Positions 33,299 to 44,738 of a stretch of 64,000 nucleotides of DNA are shown here, piece after piece. Position 1 is the first letter of the stretch, and each line of letters opens with the position of its first letter. The notes beneath the pieces were generated by a model. That model made no database searches, was not told the origin of the DNA, and saw nothing but the letters and a program-made list of their open reading frames with translations. The stretch covers positions 1-64,000 of the forward strand of contig VDFB02296850.1 of the NCBI GenBank assembly GCA_007258455.2, given 5' to 3'. The stretch is from Sequoia sempervirens. Its lineage: Eukaryota; Streptophyta; Pinopsida; Cupressales; Cupressaceae. The position numbers were made by a program, and so were the translations under genes.

Positions 33299-33720
33299 CC
33301 ACATGTTCGCCAGGCGCTCTCTGTAGGGATTTCTTCCTTTGCTCTTCTACTGGCCCCCGCCATGCTTCCACGTGTCAATATTGCGGACAGTTGAAGGCCC
33401 CTTCCCATCGCTTCCCTATTGGGCCCCGTCCAAGTGCCACGTAGCATCGGTCCACATAAACTTTTTGGCGGACCACCCCAGTTAAAGCTAGTAGTGGAGG
33501 ATGCCTCCACATGTCTTCACCACGCGGGTTTTCATCGCAAGGAGGGAGGAATGAACCACGGGCTCCAACCTGCCACCATGTGTCTCCTCTATGAAGATTT
33601 CATTGAGAGGAAGGAAAGAGCGAGTAGCACGCCTCGCCATATTGCCACGTGTCCTAATTTCCTCTGTGGGTTGGCGACACATGTCGACACTATGTTCTAC
33701 TGGAACCACTGCCATCATTT
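33299..33720 (+). repeat. 69-bp-period array with CCACGTGTC-like boxes
   Basis: Nine-base boxes CCACATGTT, CCACGTGTC, CCACGTAGC, CCACATGTC, CCATGTGTC and CCACGTGTC start at 33299, 33368, 33437, 33507, 33576 and 33645. The spacings are 69, 69, 70, 69 and 69 bp. A weaker CCATCATTTG follows at 33712. The boxes resemble the plant G-box/E-box core (CACGTG, CACATG). Between boxes the units have diverged strongly. The open frames over this interval are side effects of its low stop density. Confidence 0.82.
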
Positions 33721-33870
33721 GTAGGGGATGCATTTGGTTCACAAACGACCACGTTCCATGCTCAAAATATTTTTTGTTGCAATGGCCATGGGAGATCATT
33801 GCTGCAGGCATCATTGCTCATGATTCAAAATATTTTCTGTTATTGGCCCACCAGGCGGTGGGATTTTTAT

Positions 33871-33879
33871 CTATATATA
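33871..33879 (+). promoter_or_regulatory. TATA box of element G LTR
   Basis: CTATATATACTAC lies about 150 bp downstream of the 69-bp array. Its position after an enhancer-like array and before the gag gene supports an LTR promoter. Confidence 0.6.
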
Positions 33880-34470
33880 CTACTTCCAAAAATGAGTTCG
33901 GAAGACACAGAAAAAATTGTGAAAGACACCAGGCCTTTTGTACTACTTTTAGATTATTGGATAAGACTTTCAGACTATGCCATTGTTTGGCCTTTCTATT
34001 TTCTTAGGCTATTTGATAAAACATTATAATGTGCCATTATTGTGCTAAGTTATTTATTTGTAAAACTTCTATGATTTCAATACAAGTTTGTTGGTTTAGA
34101 CCATGTCTTTGACTCTTCTTTTGAGTAAATGTGTATGAGAATTATTTATGTTATTGAATAAATTATTCAGGTTTTCATCTTTAATTTCTGTTATTCTAGA
34201 ACTTAGCAGATTGTTGAATGGGCCCTTAGATCGCATCCCAAAAGATAGATTTACCGTGCCTATATCTACATCTTGGCACATCGCCTTAGTTAGATCTTTA
34301 TTTTTTATATCTCCTTCATTTTCCCATTCCAAAAACCTCAATTACAGAAGAAGCTGACTTCTTTAAAAACCCAGAGGTCACTCAGTTTAATGCAATTGGT
34401 CCCCCCATTAACTGAGTTTCCTATAAGGCTGTTACCTTATCAAATTTTGGCATCAACAATTTCTTTTTTC

Positions 34471-34488
34471 TAGCACACCTAGTGGGAT
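34471..34488 (+). promoter_or_regulatory. candidate primer-binding site of element G
   Basis: TAGCACACCTAGTGGGAT resembles the TGGCxCxCCxxGTGGGA primer site of several plant gypsy elements after C-to-T and G-to-A decay. It lies about 10 nt after the proposed LTR end. Confidence 0.45.
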
Positions 34489-34520
34489 TGCTTAAATATA
34501 CCTAGATCTAAAGTGGGTGT

Positions 34521-35749
34521 ATGAGACATCGACCTGTTACTAGATCCCACACATTGAATAACCTTGGTTTGTTAGTGCCGCCACTAGGAAAAATACAAGC
34601 CAGAACCCATATAGTGAACATTCCGCCCCCTCTGCTAGCCATGTTGCCAATCACTAACATAAATTATGTAGTGTGGGATGCCAAAAGTCCTCTTGTAGCA
34701 CCAGTAGCACCCACCATTTGGGCCCCTATCCCAATTTCTGCTTTAAACGCTATACATAAATTTATCGGGAATAGGTTAAGAACACCATCCAAACATCTGC
34801 AAGATGTGACAGATGTGTGTTTGGTGCATAGAGTTACCAACCAAAATATAGCACTAAGGTTGCTTGCAGCCTCTTTCAGTGGTAAAGTGCTGGATTGGTA
34901 CCACACTCTGCAAGCTAACACTATCGGTACTTGGGATCAGCTTGGAGATCCTTTCTATGAAATATTCTTGAATGATGGAGATAGGCCTTCGCAATATCAT
35001 TAGCTGTCAATCATAAAGCAGGCCCCATATGAAGCTATGACTAACTTTAATGCCCGATTCTATATAACTTGTCAGATAATTCAAGCTACTATCCGCCCAC
35101 CAACCGAGTTGGCATTCATGTTCTACTTGAAATCCATCAATGCCAACATCTCGATGATTATCTAGTCTCTTGGAAAAACCACTCTATTAGATGCATACAA
35201 CGTCGCTGTCAAGGCAAAAATGCAAGAGATGTCCCTAGAGCAAGAAATGGATATAGCTCCCGATCACACACTCTTCTCGTGGATGGAAGAAGAAGAATCT
35301 GTATTCACAAATGATGCATCTACATCGAAAGCCTCACAAGTGCAATCTGATTACAACACTCGCTCAAAGAGGAGATTCACGAGAAAACCATTCATCCCGC
35401 AGCCTCAAAGTGCCTCTAACCAAACACCTAGTACCTTTGCAGTTGCACAACAATGTCAGCCATGAAGGGAAATTGTTATAACCAGGGCTAAGGAGTAGAA
35501 GCCTTCAAATATGCCACCATTCAATGTGGTGGAACAATTGAAAAAATCCTCTGCTAATATGTCCCTTTGGTATATCTTAGCTATTCCAGAGCAGAAGACA
35601 TTGCTATATAAGACTCTCCAGGAAGATCTAATCATTGAGCTAGCGAAGCAATCGTTTAAAGGAAAGGCCATTGATCCATCGCCCCATGCCAAAGTTCTCA
35701 CAAATAGTATAGAGGAAGCTTCTACCAAGGTTAGAGATAAGCTGAAACT
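34521..35749 (+). pseudogene. gypsy gag of element G, frameshifted and truncated
   Basis: The first 160 codons include SALNAIHKFIGNRLRTPSKH, NIALRLLAASFSGKVLDWYH and QANTIGTWDQLGDPFYEIFL, the retrotransposon gag domain. After a frameshift near 35000 the frame continues PPTELAFMFYLKSINANIS, MEEEESVFTNDASTSKAS and NMPPFNVVEQLKKSSANMSL. The last block resembles a segment found before the protease in Tat/Athila-like Gag. The gene ends abruptly at 35749, where element D inserted, so protease and polymerase are missing from this side. Confidence 0.82.
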
Positions 35750-37505
35750 TGAACCATAGATTTTTGGGCATGAGGTTTATAGGCTACTCTTGCACTCTTA
35801 GGATGTTTCACCTAAAAGGAGAGAGATAAACCTGATGAAAAATCAATGTGGTTTACTCAAATTAGGAAATATATGATGTAATTAAGACTAAATGAGATGA
35901 TCTAAATGCAACTAAGCTATGAAATTGATTGATTATGAATGCAAAACCTAAGATATATGCAATGTTTGAAAACACAATGTGATATGCAAGCATGAACTAA
36001 AAGATGAACAAATGCAAAACATAAGTGAAGAAGGATGAATTAGAGTGCACCTGGGCAAAAAATGAAGAATCTAGAGTGTCCTGAATGCTCACAGAAATCA
36101 CTAGTGGGACTCATTTGCCACTGATGGTGAATCAATCCTACTTCTGATGAAAACTTTTGGAAATAGGTTTTAAAGTGTCGGGATTTGGAATCTGACAAAA
36201 TCTAATTTTCCATTCTTACTTTGGGACTCATTCACCACTGATGGAAAATCAGTCCTCTCCCAAAATTTTGTGAAATCAGGGACCAATTCTTTAGCACCAT
36301 ATTTGAGTTTGTCTTCTTGTCGGGTTGACAGAGTCAAATCTGCAAAAAATGGATTGTAGGTTGTCTCCAAGATTGAAATAGGTTGTAGTTGACTTGAAAC
36401 ACTTTGTTGACTTCTTGTCCATTTCTCAAAACCTAATTTCTTGATAAATCTACATACATAATTCTGCAAACTGTTGTGTGGTCTCACAACATGCCCCATT
36501 ATGCCCCTTGGCAAAATGTGGACCCCCCTTTTTTCTTTTTTTCCTCGCTCTTTAATTTTGTTGTTTTTGCTCACTTTGGCGTTGTTTTGATGCTTAGTCG
36601 ATTGCTGGTTTTTATCTCTCATTCATTTTTCACTTGGCCTTTTTGTTGTTATAACCTTTTTGTTTTCCCAGTTTTGGTGTTTCAGTATGCTCTTAATGTT
36701 TAGTCTGTTACCAGAAACCAGAATCCTAGATTCCTGCATTGAGCCAAAAGAGTTCGTATCTTCAAAAGATTCTAGCTCTTCCCAGTATTTCATTGATCAA
36801 AATTCTAGTCTCGATAATCCCCTCTTTTATCGGAGTCTGGTGTTTTATTGTTTTTTTTGTAAAAGTCAAAAATCGGAAAGTCTGCTTTGAAATTTTGTCA
36901 AGTTTATCTTTCAGTTTCAGTTTCTAGTCTTTCTCTTGTTCCAATTTTCTCTTTCCCCATAAGGTATTTCCTGGATCCTGGTGTTGTTTGATCCTTTCAA
37001 AAGCAATACCAAAAGCCTCAACCTCGGTGATCATCAATCAATCACAGATCTTTAATGAAATATACCTTGCAAAGAATTAGCATGACATCCAATTGCCACA
37101 TATAATCACCGCACTATCTTTCTTCTCAAATAGCGAGCTAGCACAAAAATATAGGTGTTCATGATTTGAACCATAATCCATATTGATTGCACCTTTATTC
37201 TAGGAATTAATACGAAATAACAGGTAATTAATGAAGGTGGAAAACTATCTATGTACTTGGCACCACCTCAAGCATGCAGTTGCTTTTACAACACTCCACT
37301 TCGCGTCATATTGCAAATTTACTAAGGACATTGAATTAACGAAACATTGGTGCACAAATAGGTAAAATATTGAGAAACTAAGTCACAGCTACCAAGGGTT
37401 TTGAAGTTTCATTTTGAAGAATCACCATTTTTAACCAGAACCAACTATGTTCCGAATAACTGATACTTTGCTAAGAGTTTCTCAAGCTAGAAAATCTCGA
37501 TAATG

Positions 37506-37658
37506 GTAAGTTTTCCCAAATGTTCTGAAATTGAAATGTTAATTTTTCTTTGAGTTGTTAAATTTAATGAAAAATGAATTGAAAATTTTATGAAATATAA
37601 GTTTTTGGTTAAATTTAACCCTAACTCGCACACAAGACAAATATTCTAAAAATTGCAG
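37506..37658 (+). other. possible intron in the leader of the unknown gene
   Basis: A GTAAGTTTT donor at 37506 and a TTCTAAAAATTGCAG acceptor ending at 37658 bound a 153-bp AT-rich, T-rich stretch, 17 bp before the first Met of the decayed frame. The spacing is right for a plant 5'-leader intron, but no transcript evidence is available. Confidence 0.4.
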
Positions 37659-37675
37659 AGCACATTATATCCAAA

Positions 37676-39900
37676 ATGAGCACTTCTGATGCAAGAGTAG
37701 AAGATGAATTCAAGTATTGAAATTCACAAGCAGTACCCATTAATGTAGTGGTTATAGATACCTAAATGGGATGGTATTTCGACATTGAAATTCATTCACG
37801 TTTGTTGCAAGATAATGCTACCCAATGTACCAAAAATGCCGTATCAAATGGGTTACTTCAATGTCGACCTAAAAGCCAAGGCCAAGACATATTAGAGAGT
37901 TGAAGAGCATAATAGAGAAATTATGAGCACCCAATGGTGCCAACAACCAATTACACTATAGACCAGGGTAATTTAAAGGTCTATGTTTAAACAATAAATG
38001 CAGGAAATTATAACTTTGCTGAGTAGAGTAGCTGGTTTGAGAGATGCAAGCAAATTTGAACCTTGGATGTTCATGATAATATCCCACATGATAGAGGGTC
38101 CTATGAAGTTGCATTGGGGAAAATTGATAAGTGACAGGCTACATGGACAAATTACTACATTCCCCAAAACTAGATGCTTCTACATGTCATCATATGTTAT
38201 TTACTCCTATGCTATGAGAGCCAGTAAACAAGGGTTGAAATAGATTGGTACTCTGGGCATGCAAGTTGGCAATAGTTTGATATATGCACATTTACCCCAA
38301 ATCACTGTCCATGAGTATAAAGATGATTACAAAAAAGTTAATGATTTTTTCTCCATGAAACTGGTGAGAATGATGGAAGGTGATAAATCTAAAAGACTAT
38401 CCCTCGAAGCACAAAGTTCCATTCGACCTATGGGAGGATGGTACATACAATTCCCAACCTACTCCTACATTAGAGTGGAGGGATTTGATGGACACCCATT
38501 CATGCTGCCCAGGTATCTTACAAATAAAATTATTTTATTGGAACTAGTGAGATAGTTAAAACCATCTCAGGCTCTTTATAGCCATGCTCACAAAAAGGCC
38601 TCTTTTAAATTTTCCATCACAATAGGAAATTATAAGTTCAATGCAATTAGAGTAACTGATTTATGTGAAGAAGAGTTGAGGACCTACCATTTTGAAGAAT
38701 TTCGACTCCAGAGTGTGTATTATGATATTGAAGGAAATATTGCTAAAAATATAGCTGGCTTTCGTGCTCATGTGCCTCATTTAGAAGATTATTGGCTTAA
38801 CTGTGAAGATGAGCACGTGGTAAGAAGAAGAAAGTATGAAAGAATGACTTTAGGATTTGCTCGAATGCTCAAGAATTATGACATCCCAAATCAATTAGAA
38901 GAAGATGATGGTTAGGTGTTGAACCGGTTTTATAATGATGATAGGGTATATGATGAACCCATTCCAGACCCAGGTGTTGATGATGAAGACATGACATCGA
39001 TTGATGACTTTACTAGGCCAGTCCTAAGGTATACTCAACACTAGATTAATGATTTTTGCAAAAGTTTGAGAGAAAGAGGAATTGAACCCATCTTCTCAGA
39101 AACATAAACAAAAGAAAAGAGAATTGTTCAGGAACGAGTTGCTACCTTGGAACACTTTATTAAGTCATTGACTGTATTTGGTCAAGAACAAGTTGAACTT
39201 CCACAACATCCGGTGCTGATGTCACAAGAGCAAGTGGATGCCATTGCTGTAGTTCGTCATAAGATGAATATATTTGAAGAATGGATTGAATACTGGGTAA
39301 AGCAGGGAGATGAATTCATTATAGATGCAATAAAAAAGTACAAGGAAGCATATCATCATTCAAAGAAATTTAAAAGATTTGAAGATGAATGTAAATTTTT
39401 CTAGGAGCACGTCATTGATGAAAGGTGAAACATTGAAATTCTCATATAGTCAGATATCCAAGAGTTAATATAGAATAATGTATTATCAGGACATGAAATC
39501 TCATTGCCAGGAAAAGGGAAGAAACAACTAAAATGGGAAGGTGACATGATAATACAATGTATTGAAGGATTTGAAAGTCATTGTTGAGTGCAAAAGATTG
39601 ATTAGTGAAAACCAGGAATTTATTGAAATATTGACATGTGAAGGCTTTGATCCTCAAACATTAGGATAGGAGGGAAAGGAAGCTAAAGATTTCAAGGAAT
39701 GGATAGAAAGGATAAATAAAGATCCTATTCAATTGCTGACACAAGAGGTTATTGACGAAATAATATAGTGCAAAAATGTTATAGTCAAATATGAAGTAGA
39801 CAAAGCACATAAAAATGACATCATACTTTAGGTAATCGAAGAATATACCAGGTTTAAGCTCACTTGGAGAGCAATACGAAGAATTTCAAAAGAGCACATA
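37676..39900 (+). pseudogene. unknown gene, decayed (about 470 codons in one frame)
   Basis: From 37998 one frame runs 468 codons to 39401, interrupted by stops at 38241, 38553, 38913, 39042 and 39105; those are TAG except the last (TAA), and the frame closes with TAG at 39402. Readable parts include SKFEPWMFMIISHMIEGPMK, GNSLIYAHLPQITVHEYKDD, SSIRPMGGWYIQFPTYSYIR, HFEEFRLQSVYYDIEGNIAK and RKYERMTLGFARMLKNYDIP. An upstream part starts at a Met at 37676 in another frame. The tail is Lys/Glu-rich. I recognise no domain, and it is not reverse transcriptase, integrase, gag or a transposase family I know. Confidence 0.65.
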
Positions 39901-40152
39901 CATCAAGTATTAAGGTATTTCCAAGAGTATTAGTTAAAGAAAGAAGGAAGAATCTCGGAGCCCGAGTCATAAGCAAAAATGGAAAGAACTGGATACCGGA
40001 TACGAGAAATATAATGAAGTTCATTTGTTGTTTTAATTTGAAATTTGCAGGTTGATCCTAGTCCCAGTAGATGTTTCTCATTCTGGTGTTTTGAAAAGGA
40101 AGTTGGTAGTCTTGATGGATACAAAGTGTTTGTGCTAAAGTATGAAGGGAAG

Positions 40153-40454
40153 TGTTGCTGCGGACAAAGTCAAAGCTTTGAATTATTCTAGAATGTTCTT
40201 GATGACAATTGGTAGATGCCACGTGACACATTTTAATTTGTTGTTTCTGATTCTCTGGATAAAATTTTAAGTTGAACTTTTGGGTGCCTTGTTTCTATAA
40301 ATGTCCATCTCCTCCCATATTTTTATTTTAAGTTCATAATTTGTGGATGTTGGAGGAGAAAAAACTTCTTTTAAGTTTTGTTCTTTTTTCCTATTTTCTA
40401 AACCATTCCGGCGTAAAACTTTGTATGCACATAGATATTAATTGATATCAGCGC
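40153..40454 (+). repeat. possible short LTR with copia-like primer site
   Basis: TGTTGCTGCGGACAAAGTC begins a stretch with a TATA-like TTCTATAAATGTCC, ending TATGCACA near 40431. It is followed by TTGATATCAGCGC (40442-40454), which matches the initiator-Met primer site TTGGTATCAGAGC at 11 of 13 positions. No second copy of this stretch was found, so the call is weak. Confidence 0.3.
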
Positions 40455-40966
40455 TTTATGGATAGCTACCTATCTAAGTATCTTTTGTAGCTGGTTTTGT
40501 AAGTTTGGCTGAACAAGACTGTATGTTGCACCGTTTAAGGGTGCATACAAAACCTACTCAGTGTCCATAAACAAAACCCTCTCTTTAAAAGCTTGCACCA
40601 TTTTATACGTAGCTGTGAAGCAATCTGGTGAAATATAAAGCAGTTTTCTCTGTTTTGATTAATTCTTTGGGAATCCATGGAGAATAACCAGGAGAAACTT
40701 TAATTTTCTAGTATTTTTATACTTTGTTTTAGAATAGATGTTTAATATTTTTCAAAATGTTCCAAAAAAATATAAGTGAATGGAAATAGTTTTGTTGAAA
40801 ATATTTTATTTTCCATGAAATTGTTGAATGCTTAATGCTAAATCTACTTAAGTGATAGCAAAGAATTGGTGATATTCCATGAAATCTTATGTCAAATCTT
40901 TTGGTTTCATGATGTCCAAGTTTATCATTTAAATTAGGAATGCTGATTTAAAATGTTCAAGGAAAT

Positions 40967-40998
40967 TATATATATATCTATATATATATATATATATA
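40967..40998. repeat. (TA)n dinucleotide repeat
   Basis: An almost pure TA run with one TC interruption. It lies within the right part of the 4766-bp insertion. No function is implied. Confidence 0.9.
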
Positions 40999-42145
40999 AA
41001 GGTCACCTTGAGATTAACAACAAATATCACATCATTACCTGAGAGCAACCCTAGTGTAACCATGACCTTATTATCGAAGACTTGGGATTGAACATAAGTC
41101 AATATTTGCTCTATGAATGCAAAATTTCCACTTAGGTTGTCTTTGTTCGATATCTTTCAAGAAAGATAGGCTCTTCACGGTCTTGTCTGTGGAGATTTTA
41201 TTCGACTTGTTTATTGCGAGTAAAACCGTTGTCAACACAAACACATACAAAAGGAGAAAAATGGTTAAGGGTTAGGTTATAGGGATTTTCCTTGGTCAAT
41301 TCCCACTTTGGTAATCAAACCCTTAATGAAGAAATGGAGTGAAATGAACAAGGAAAGATGAATGAACAACATGCAAATGTCCTAAACTCACCAGACTTGT
41401 TGAAGAAATATGAAGATATATCAATGATTGCTCCAAGATACTTGATTGATACTTGATTAAATGATGCAAAGTTCTCAAATGTGATTTGAATGATTAGTGA
41501 ATGAAAAGATTGCTTGAATGAATTGGGAGATGTAAAATGAGGAGAAAAACACATATTTATACACACTTGTGCCTTAGTAACCTGATGATAGCTCATCACA
41601 GGCCGACATAAGGTGATTTTGAATAAAAACCCAAAGGAAAGTTTGAAATATTTTGAATTTTGAGACAAGAGGGACTCATTCGCCACCCATGGAAAATGGG
41701 TCCCACCTTGGACTTGAAGGTGGGTGTTGGGAATTTTCTTGCATTTAGTGTTGTTTGTCAGGTTTACATTCAAAAATACACTTAATTAAGCCTTATAAGG
41801 GCATAAAGGGATCAAATAAAGCATAAGAAAGGTATACATAGTGAAATTAAGCCTAGAAAAGCATGAAATCTTGTTACAAGACTTTACAACACTTCAAAAT
41901 AGGACTTGATAAGTGATGAAAAGGTGATTTTTAGGTGAATTGTAATGAATAGAGTCTTGAAAAAAGTAAAAATGCTTTACAAAACTGCACAACACCTTCA
42001 CAAGACATCATCATTTGAATTTTAAGGACCTAATGTGAATGTTCAAGTCACATTACAAATTAAATCAAAGCAAAATAGACCAAGTATCGTGAAGAAAGAC
42101 CTAAAAGACCATGAAAATGTCAAAGGGCCATTTTTCTATGACACA

Positions 42146-42198
42146 TTTAGCCCCCACTTTAGTGAGAGAATGAACTTGCTTCAAACTCACACTAAAGT
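42146..42198 (-). promoter_or_regulatory. polypurine tract with conserved hairpin, element D
   Basis: The minus strand reads AAAGTGGGGGCTAAA against the 3' LTR start. The arms ACTTTAGTGAGAG (42156-42168) and CTCACACTAAAGT (42186-42198) pair with one mismatch, as in X. Confidence 0.78.
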
Positions 42199-43062
42199 AG
42201 CCATGCATGTCAAGATAGAGGTCCAAATGCACTTATGTAAGCAAGATGGAATGCCAATGATCAAGAGGTATGATCAAGCCCCTAGGATCAAGATCTTATG
42301 GCCAACTAAACATAAGAACAAAGGAACACGTGTAAAATAGAAGAAAAATTTAGATGAAGCTTCGATCGTCTATCCAACTAGTTGTGGAATAGATCTAGGC
42401 TGTTTGTGAGAAAAAGATAATGTATATTCACTCTAGGGTGATAGAAATCATGGTGGTCCACTGGGTGAGAAGACACAAAAAGGTGAAGTACATACACTAG
42501 TTGTTATGCACTCACAAACACATAGGTGGCTATGGGGAAAGTCGTGTCGCTGAATGGGCTTCCCGCTCAACCATATCAAAGTTATACCTCCTAATAAATT
42601 TAACAAGATGCTGCAAAGGAAAATGTCAGTTCGTGCTTCATGAGACAAGCAAAGCTTCGTATGCTTAGAACTCATGAACAAATAGGATAGTACCACAGGA
42701 ATGCAAGCTACATTATGCAAGGTGGTAAAGATGTAAAATGTAAAATGCAAAAATGAAAAATGTAAAATGGAGAAGATGTTCAAAGGAGTCTTGTTAAGTT
42801 CATGTGAGGTCTATCACTTAGGGAACATTGTGTCTAACATCTCCAAGAGAGGACCAATCAAAGAATAAAATATTCACAACTTAGGGGATGCAATGCGTCG
42901 CATCAAACCACTAAGAGGAATGTAATATGCTACAATAGATCACACTTATGAAGGACATCACACCCAATTCCATCCACAAAGTGACAAACACATCGCATGA
43001 AGTGACAAGCTGCACTAAAAACCAAAAATACAAATGAAATGATGCCAATGTATGCCCCCCAC

Positions 43063-43107
43063 TTTAAAGGAATTGCTACTCACTGTTTTGCGAGCAATTA
43101 CTTTAAA
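43063..43107 (-). promoter_or_regulatory. second conserved hairpin with C-run, element D
   Basis: The arms TTTAAAGGAATTGCT (43063-43077) and AGCAATTACTTTAAA (43093-43107) pair at 14 of 15 positions and are preceded by CCCCCC. On the minus strand this is a hairpin followed by GGGGGGC, repeating the layout at the true polypurine tract. Confidence 0.77.
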
Positions 43108-43405
43108 TTATTTAGGAAAGAAAATGAAACAAAAAAAGAAGACATGAGAGCCAACTTGGAAAGCCCCTATGCCAAGTCATATGTTTCTAAGTTAGGCTGC
43201 GTCATGTAAAAGAGAACAAAAGAAAAGGGAGTTACCCCCCATAAAGGAACACACCAAACACATAAGGGATCTATGGATTTGGGGTTAGTATGTTCATTGC
43301 TGCAATGTTTTAATTAAATAGCTTGGAATTGTCATCATTTCCTAAAGCACATAGAACTAGAAGAATGACACAAAGAGAGCGAAAACAAATGAAAAAGAAA
43401 GTCTG

Positions 43406-43770
43406 TTTTGGGTCAACATGGAAGAGACATTGTAGTCTCAATGTTGTGCATCATCCCCAAAAGGAGAAACAAAAGCTAAAGAAAATGAAAAGGCAAAAGA
43501 AAAGGAAAAGATTTTGGGTCAACATGAAGGAGACATTGTGGTATCAATGCCTTACATCATCCCCAAAAGGAAAAACACAAGAAAAGATAAAAAAAGGAAA
43601 AGGAAAAGGGACCTTTTGGGTTAACATGGAAGAGAAATAGGGCATCTCTACGCTTTGCGTCATCCCCAAAAGGAAAACACAAAAGAAAAAAAAAGGGACC
43701 TTTTGGGTCAACATGAAAGAGACAAAGGGCGTCTCAATGCTTTGCGTCATCCCCAAAAGGAAAACATAAA
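43406..43770. repeat. tandem repeat, four units of 87-106 bp
   Basis: Units start with TTTTGGGTCAACATG at about 43406, 43512, 43614 and 43701. Each has AAGAGACA-like, CTCAATGC and GCATCATCCCCAAAAGGA blocks and then a variable purine-rich spacer (AAAGAAAAGG). Spacer length causes the difference in unit size. The minus-strand 111-codon open stretch here only reflects the repeat. Degenerate copies occur in X (13560-13925), and one unit in F (near 19870-19925). Confidence 0.85.
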
Positions 43771-43891
43771 ACATTGTACGACATATAGAGGAATAGAGGT
43801 ACAAATAGAAGAAGTATACAAAGAGAGAAAACATCAAACACACAATACACACATAAAAGAAAAAGAAAAAGGCTAGCAAGGTGAATGCAAA

Positions 43892-44738
43892 TCAACCATC
43901 TAACAAGTCATCTGCCTCCCAATCATGTTTAGTATATTGTGAGGGTGGTTGACTGTCCAAAGGAATAATTGCAAGTGTCAAACTAGGAGATGTTCCAGGT
44001 TCTTCACTTGGTGTAGAAGATGTATCATTTAAGCTCATAGTAGATGAAAATAAAGAGTTTAAATCACTATGCACTTCTTCATCTATTTTTGTCATCTCTT
44101 CATCATCAACATCATCAAGATTAATTAAGATAGGAGGACAAAGGGTTATTTCCAAGGAAGGATGTATCAAAAGTTGTGGCTATTGGATCATTCATTTTAT
44201 TTGTAGGTTGGATTGTAGTATCTTGTGGCAGGTCAAGAGGAGGAGGGTGATCATCTATTGCTTCTGTCAAAGGCGAAGATTGATTTTCTTTGTTATTTTC
44301 ATTTTGCATTTGATGAGCAAGGAGATGACGATGACGCCTCCACTCTCTAGCACCACGGTTTCATTTTATTTTATTTTGAAGTTGTTGAGGGGTAAGAATG
44401 GGTTGATCCATCATAGGTTCCTTTTCTTCTGGAGGGGGAAGAACGGGATAAAATTAAGAAGATGGGTCAATCACTTTCTCTTTGGATTTATAAACTTGTT
44501 TAATGTGGGGAGGCATGATGAGATTTGTTTCATTTTCTCTTGGTCATTTAAATGAGGAAGGTGATGTGTTTATGGTGGGTTGCTCATGGGATGGTGTTGT
44601 TTGTTCAGTTTCAGAATTAGGCTGGAGCATGGTCTCATCTAGAATAGGAGGAGAAGTGGACGGAGAAATGTTACGAAGAGACAATTCGGCTATTCGTTTG
44701 GCTTTGAACTTTTGATATGTTATGAAAAATAAGTCTTT
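43892..44738 (-). pseudogene. C-terminal coding region of element D
   Basis: Three open parts follow the protease: a Pro/Ser-rich part with PPHIKQVYKSKEKVIDPSS and PILTPQQLQNKIK, a basic segment EWRRHRHLLAHQMQNENNKE, and the acidic end PPILINLDDVDDEEMTKIDE ... WEADDLLDG. F has matching segments in the same order (20173-20928). Stops separate the parts. I recognise no domain; conservation across two elements argues that it was once translated. Confidence 0.62.

Larger units (their letters stand above)
33185..34461 (+). repeat. 5' LTR (approximate) of plus-strand gypsy element G
   Basis: A GC-rich region with an ordered 69-bp array, then a TATA box, lies upstream of a gag gene and a primer-site-like sequence, as expected of an LTR. 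The likely right end is TTTTGGCATCAACA near 34461. The left edge is inferred from the change in composition only. The matching 3' LTR is not in the window, because element D cut the element at 35749. Confidence 0.6.
36472..41237 (+). mobile_element. 4766-bp insertion carrying an unknown gene, CAAAC duplication
   Basis: The ends are TGTTGTGTGGTCTCACAAC and CCGTTGTCAACA, with CAAAC immediately on both sides (36467-36471 and 41238-41242). TG...CA ends plus a 5-bp duplication are the signature of LTR-element integration. I could not find direct repeats at the two ends, however. The plus strand holds a possible intron, a long decayed frame and, near the right, a TATA-like sequence and a copia-type primer-site look-alike. 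The type of element is therefore unresolved. Confidence 0.75.
35750..42145 (-). repeat. 3' LTR of element D, interrupted by a 4766-bp insertion
   Basis: The parts 35750-36471 and 41243-42145 together make an LTR of about 1.6 kb. It starts TGAACCATAGATTTTTGGG and ends TTTTTCTATGACACA. Both parts align with X and E LTRs, which are continuous over the breakpoint. The GGGACTCATTyGCCACTGAT boxes are near 36105 and 36225. Open stretches at 36170-36622 and 41315-41773 are shadows inside the LTR. Confidence 0.85.

Noticed and set aside
33286..34029. Several overlapping open frames on both strands (up to 138 codons)
   Set aside because: They cover the 69-bp array and the TATA region of an LTR. The GC-rich composition lowers stop frequency, and the frames differ between units.
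36170..36622. Minus-strand open frame of 150 codons
   Set aside because: It crosses the junction between the LTR of D and the 4766-bp insertion, so it cannot be an ancestral gene.
41315..41773. Minus-strand open frame of 152 codons
   Set aside because: It lies in the LTR of D and is not kept in the matching LTRs of X and E.
43323..43640. Plus-strand Lys-rich open frame of 105 codons
   Set aside because: Low-complexity translation of the same tandem repeat, with no start context or homolog.
43544..43879. Minus-strand open frame of 111 codons rich in Phe
   Set aside because: It is the translation of purine-rich tandem repeats; hydrophobic runs come from the AAAAG spacers and no membrane protein is implied.
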